Made by a program: the position numbers and the translations under genes. A DNA stretch of 64,000 nucleotides, from NCBI RefSeq assembly GCF_004000945.1, contig NZ_BIMF01000001.1, positions 682,001 through 746,000 of the forward strand. The letters are read 5' to 3'. Positions 60,217-64,000 of the stretch are shown here, piece after piece. Source of the DNA: Paenibacillus lautus NBRC 15380. Lineage in GTDB: Bacteria > Bacillota > Bacilli > Paenibacillales > Paenibacillaceae. The notes beneath the pieces are model-generated. The model was not told the origin of the DNA, made no database searches, and saw only the letters and a program-made list of their open reading frames with translations. Within the stretch, counting starts at the first letter, position 1. Each line of letters starts with the position of its first letter.

Positions 60217-61180
60217 ACAATAAACAACTCCTTTTTTATTTATAGTAATATTTTATATATAGTATGAAGATTATTATATATTTCTTTTTTTGTCAAATAT
60301 TAGGTTGATTATATGGATGTAAAGTTTACGTTTCGAATTTTTGTTTTCTTTCATAATCCATATCAGCTTATAGTCTAGTAATTTCATTTTATGCAACAAA
60401 AAACTTTCACTTAATGATTATTGATAATATCAACAGATTCATCTTCAAGTAGCTGCTTAGAACCTTCAATGTAGTCCATGTTAGTATGATTCGATCAAGT
60501 AGTGGTGAACAAATAATAGATTCTCTTCCGGATCCAGACGTAACTAGGAAGGCAGCCGACAGTCGGTACCAGTGAATCACATCGGATTTTGAATCACCGT
60601 CGATGTTTGAGCGTTAGGGAACTGTTTGCAAATGGTGGACTATTGATCGTGGCTAGTAGCTGGCCGTAGCTATGCACGTCCTGATTCGGGCGATATCATT
60701 CGGCAAGCGGTCGGTGTATGCAAGTGAGTTATCGGTAGATGATAGTGAGCAATCTGAAGAGTGAATAATCCCAAGTGAAGTGACAATTATAATTAAAATA
60801 GAACGTTGACAAATGGTATACAGAGATGCACTTTTTTCCATATTTAAAAAACGTAGATTCATATATCGGGAGGCACACCAAGTTATTTTGAATAACTGCC
60901 GGGTCTTTATTTTGTTGAACAAAAAACCTTCTCCAGATCTTTTTGCCTAGCGTAAATTTTTTTGTTCATCACTCGACGCAGCGGAGAGGACGTATCCATT
61001 CCGGAAAAACGATAGTGGTCGCCTTTGCCCCCGATTTTCTACCGCACAGAATTGTAATTCCAAGAAAATTGGGGGCAACAGCGCTTGGAGGAACGATACG
61101 TACTCGCAGCGTCTCGCTTCAACCGAACATGCGGAGTGCTGCATAGCCCACATCATTTTCACGCAGCAATCGAAAACTAT
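60217..61180. other. Long intergenic region, no supported gene
   Basis: 60217-60300 is AT-rich and probably the promoter of the DUF2599-like gene. 60300-60950 shows no recognisable product on either strand. 60960-61165 is a GC-richer block that looks like a dispersed intergenic repeat (GACGCAGCGGAGAGGACG near its left end). I cannot confirm other copies inside this window. Confidence 0.45.
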
Positions 61181-63217
61181 TTACGTCCTGAACATCACGA
61201 GAGATTTACGCAAGCCCTCGGACAACTCCTCCAAACGTGAAGACAAGCCGACCAGCTTCTCACTCACCTTGAACTGCTCGGATGACATCGAAGCGACCTC
61301 CTCCGTGGCGGCGCTGGTCTCTTGCACAATCGAGCTCGCCTCCGAGATCGAGTCGGTCAGAGTAAGCTGGGAACCGATCAGTACCTCTACCGAACGGGTT
61401 GATTCGCGGATCTCGGTTAAAAGAGCATCCATCTCGTGGCGAACATGATCAAACACGCCCTGAGCTTCCTGAACCGAATGCAGTTGCTCGTCAAAGAGCG
61501 GTGATGCCGACGTCAATGCATCAACAGAGCCTTGCACTTCAGCCCGGATATCCTTGATCATCGCGCCTACGGTATGGATCGATTCCTTGGAACGATCCGC
61601 CAAGCTCCGCACTTCATTGGCTACGACCATGAAGCCGCTGCCTGCTGCCCCCGCACGGGCCGCTTCAATCGTCGCGTTAATGGACAGCACGTTGGTTTGA
61701 TGCGTGATCTCCGACATCAGCTCCAATATTTTGTGAATCGACGCGGTATTATCCTTCAGCTTCTCCGCATTCTGGACGATGGCCCGGTTCACCTGATTAA
61801 TCCGCGTGGATTTTTCCACCAGATTGTCCATATGCCGGGCGCCCTCTCCCGTCACCCGAAGCACCCGATCAGCCGCTGCCTCCATCACTTGATTCGAATC
61901 CGAAACTTTGCTCATCTGGACGCCAATGTTCTCAGCCAGCTGATTCTCCCGTTCGGCTTCCATCGCCAGGCTTCCGCTTCCTTGTGCAATCTGCTCCATG
62001 GCCGATGCAATTTCTCCTGCCGTCAGCGAGGTTCCCTTCGATGCTTCCGCCAACTCCTCCGCTGTAGCCAGCACTTCCTTCGCGGAAGCATTCGTCTGAT
62101 CGACCAAAGCCGAAATTTGCCCCATCATCCGGTTGAAGCTGTGGCCGAGACGGCCAATTTCATCCACGCGCCGGAATTCGGTCCGAACCCTCAGATTCCC
62201 CTGCTCTCCCTCTTCCATCAGGCTGCACATCTGGTTCAGCGGGCGGCCGATGGAACGCATCATATAATAGCCTATCAGTACCGCAATAAGGATCGCGGCC
62301 ACAATGACCACAAGCGTCACGGCCAGCAGTTTGTCCGTGGCTTGCACGAAATCGCTAACGGGAGCAAAGCCGACCATATGCCAAGGAGCCGTCTTCAGCG
62401 GCGTATACACCACCATCTGCTCGTCGGCGGTGTAATAAATCCCTCCTTCTTCGGCCTCCTGAGGAACCGTAATGGTGGACGGCTGCATCAGCTGGTCCGT
62501 GTCCATGTCGTGCACGATCCGGTTATCATTGGCCACGATTCGCATCTGCCCGTTATTCCCTATTTTTAAATTCGCCAGCACCTCTCCGACCGCCTCGTCC
62601 TTGATATCGATCAGCAGGATGTACTGCGCGTCCGGATTCTTCAGGTTTTTCAGAAATCTCCCCATCGTCATGGTGGCGGTGTTCTCGTTCTCCATAAAGC
62701 CTTGAACCTCTGTCGGGAACCATACCGGTTCACCATCGGCCTCTATAATGCGGTCAATCTTCGCCTTCACGCCATCCGCGGATGACATTCCCGATAAGCC
62801 CGTGGAGTTATAGGAGCTTTGAGCTTGAAGATTGGGCGCAACCAGGCGCATGCCCTGCAGACGTTTATCCGAAGATGCCATCCCATTCAGCTTCTCACGG
62901 ATTCGGTTCTCGGCCTGCGTTTTGTCCCGAATGCCGATATCCGCAGAACTCACCGTAATGAGGTCCTCGCGAAGCACCGTGTCCAAGGCCCACTGACGGG
63001 AAGCGGCTTCATATTGGGCCAGCAGAAAATCCAGCTTGTCCGCCGCCTGCATCATCTGCCCCGAAGTCGCTTCTGACACCTGATCCATCACCGTGTCCTT
63101 GGAAATGAAATACGATAATAAGCCCAACGCCGAGGATAACAGCACGATCGTGGTAAAAAAGATAACAAACAGCTTCATCCCAACTGCTTTGAATTGAAAA
63201 CGTCTCATCATGTTCAT
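61181..63217 (-). CDS. Methyl-accepting chemotaxis protein with Cache sensor
   Basis: About 678 residues. The N-terminal membrane segment (MKLFVIFFTTIVLLSSALGLLSY) is followed by an extracellular dCache-type domain (about 40-290), a second membrane segment (LLAVTLVVIVAAILIAVLIGYYMM), HAMP, and a long cytoplasmic coiled coil. The tip signature EITHQTNVLSINATIEAARAGAAGSGFMVVANEVRSLADRS is the kinase-interacting hairpin. Receptors of this type steer swimming toward small ligands. The start is taken at 63217 with AGGGGG ten bases upstream. It follows a sugar permease gene, separated by a terminator. Confidence 0.92.
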   Translation of the reverse strand: MNMMRRFQFKAVGMKLFVIFFTTIVLLSSALGLLSYFISKDTVMDQVSEATSGQMMQAADKLDFLLAQYEAASRQWALDTVLREDLITVSSADIGIRDKTQAENRIREKLNGMASSDKRLQGMRLVAPNLQAQSSYNSTGLSGMSSADGVKAKIDRIIEADGEPVWFPTEVQGFMENENTATMTMGRFLKNLKNPDAQYILLIDIKDEAVGEVLANLKIGNNGQMRIVANDNRIVHDMDTDQLMQPSTITVPQEAEEGGIYYTADEQMVVYTPLKTAPWHMVGFAPVSDFVQATDKLLAVTLVVIVAAILIAVLIGYYMMRSIGRPLNQMCSLMEEGEQGNLRVRTEFRRVDEIGRLGHSFNRMMGQISALVDQTNASAKEVLATAEELAEASKGTSLTAGEIASAMEQIAQGSGSLAMEAERENQLAENIGVQMSKVSDSNQVMEAAADRVLRVTGEGARHMDNLVEKSTRINQVNRAIVQNAEKLKDNTASIHKILELMSEITHQTNVLSINATIEAARAGAAGSGFMVVANEVRSLADRSKESIHTVGAMIKDIRAEVQGSVDALTSASPLFDEQLHSVQEAQGVFDHVRHEMDALLTEIRESTRSVEVLIGSQLTLTDSISEASSIVQETSAATEEVASMSSEQFKVSEKLVGLSSRLEELSEGLRKSLVMFRT

Positions 63218-63251
63218 ATGTATATGTCCCCCTGCATCGATGTTTAAATGC

Positions 63252-63289
63252 AAAAAGACACAGCTAGCGGTTACCGGCTGTGTCTCTTC
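63252..63289 (-). terminator. Terminator of the MalG-type permease operon
   Basis: GACACAGC and GCTGTGTC form an eight-pair stem followed by TTTTTGC on the minus strand, between the permease stop and the chemoreceptor start. Confidence 0.75.
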
Positions 63290-63345
63290 GATGTTCTCTC
63301 TATCTATCTGTCTTATGATGATCCATACAATTAGCTATTCGTACC

Positions 63346-64000
63346 TTACCCTTTGCTTGCACCAGCCGTCATGCCATCGACCAGCAAACGCTGCAGGAAC
63401 ACAAACAGCAGGGTGATCGGCAGTGCAATCAGTACCGATGCGGCTGCGAACAGCGTAAAGTTACTGTCCTGAGTCGAGTTGACGAGATCCCACAAACCGA
63501 CGGCGAGCGTCCAGTTTTCTTTTGTCCGGAGCACGAGTCTGGCAAAGATAAAGTCTACCCACGGACCAACGAACAGGGTCAAGCCCATATACGTGATCAT
63601 CGGCTTCGACAACGGCAGAATGATTTTGCGGAAAATCTGGAAGTTGGTGGCTCCGTCAATCTTTGCCGCTTCATCCAGGCTTCGCGGTATCGTATCCAGG
63701 AAGCCCTTCATGATCAGGGTTCCACCTAGCGGCGCTCCTGCCGCATACACGATAATCATCGCCGCATGCGTGTTCAGCAGATCCAGGGAGTTCAGCAAGA
63801 TATACAGGGCGATCATACTCATGAAGCCCGGGAACATCCCCAGCACGAGAATGACCGATAGCGCATTCTGCCGGCCTTTAAACCGGAACCGGGATACCGC
63901 ATAGCTTGTAAGCAGGACAAGAATGGTCCCGATAATCATGGAGAATATCGCAATTTTCAACGTATTCATGTACCACGTGCCAAACAGAAAGCTTTGGGAC
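63346..64000 (-). CDS. Sugar ABC transporter permease, MalG type (5' part beyond window)
   Basis: At least 218 residues; the frame stays open to the window edge (SFLFGTWYMNTLKIA), where MalG proteins also continue, so the start lies outside. The EAA loop is SLDEAAKIDGATNFQIFRKIILPLSKPMITY and the C-terminus is LLVDGMTAGASKG, both close to maltodextrin MalG proteins. With the CGTase gene nearby, uptake of maltodextrins or cyclodextrins is a reasonable guess. The rest of the transporter lies outside the window. Confidence 0.88.
   Translation of the reverse strand, partial: SQSFLFGTWYMNTLKIAIFSMIIGTILVLLTSYAVSRFRFKGRQNALSVILVLGMFPGFMSMIALYILLNSLDLLNTHAAMIIVYAAGAPLGGTLIMKGFLDTIPRSLDEAAKIDGATNFQIFRKIILPLSKPMITYMGLTLFVGPWVDFIFARLVLRTKENWTLAVGLWDLVNSTQDSNFTLFAAASVLIALPITLLFVFLQRLLVDGMTAGASKG

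Noticed and set aside
60653..60922. 89-codon minus-strand frame
   Set aside because: No ribosome site and no recognisable segments in a region without other genes.

Overview
The window looks like chromosomal DNA of a Paenibacillus-type Firmicute. The GC is moderate and Shine-Dalgarno sites are strong (GGAGG-type). A secreted CGTase, YesM/YesN-type two-component genes, CUT1 sugar transporters, a YerC-CbiX-DagK cluster, a YpeB remnant and DoxX paralogues all fit that genus. This assignment is inferred from gene content and was not computed. No rRNA, tRNA or CRISPR array is visible.

Layout. 0-8 kb is core-like and mostly minus strand: a lipid kinase/CbiX/YerC operon, a Gly-rich protein, CorA, a PiT phosphate transporter with its DUF47 partner, and a YerB-like lipoprotein. 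8-22.6 kb is accessory, AT-richer and decayed. It holds an erythromycin-esterase-like pseudogene, a lantibiotic-type ABC exporter with a two-component system, a frameshifted ypeB-like gene, an ECF sigma factor fused to a peptidase-like domain with lost catalytic residues, a Vat-type acetyltransferase and a double-MerR regulator. It also carries several copies of a three-hairpin intergenic repeat. 22.7-25.6 kb has three DoxX paralogues; the first and third share a duplicated promoter with two dyads each, resembling Fnr and Rex sites. 26-29.5 kb is the most interesting locus: a BlaI/BlaR1-type pair whose sensor domain is not penicillin-binding, next to a secreted protein that is a stand-alone copy of that sensor domain and is driven by a near-identical BlaI-type promoter.

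29.7-38.4 kb is mixed housekeeping: a DODA-type dioxygenase, an alpha/beta hydrolase, a PadR module, threonine deaminase, a LysR regulator and an old-yellow-enzyme reductase. 38.5-50.7 kb is one polysaccharide-utilisation locus on the minus strand: two CUT1 permeases, a binding lipoprotein, YesM/YesN, a heparinase II/III protein, a GH88 unsaturated uronyl hydrolase and a DUF2264 protein. The enzymes point to import and intracellular breakdown of uronic-acid oligosaccharides. 50.8-55.2 kb has an esterase, a PIG-L-like protein, a double GNAT and a beta-lactamase-fold serine hydrolase. 55.4-57.9 kb is the CGTase gene with a promoter, a leader terminator and a decayed 3' extension. 58-61 kb is a graveyard (IS3 OrfA remnant, dnaA fragment) plus two hypothetical genes, including a DUF2599-like secreted protein. 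The window ends with a chemoreceptor and a partial MalG-type permease.

Caution: several frameshifts (ypeB-like, small secreted protein, ere-like gene) fit a single lost base, two of them in short homopolymers. Assembly error must be excluded before those genes are called dead.
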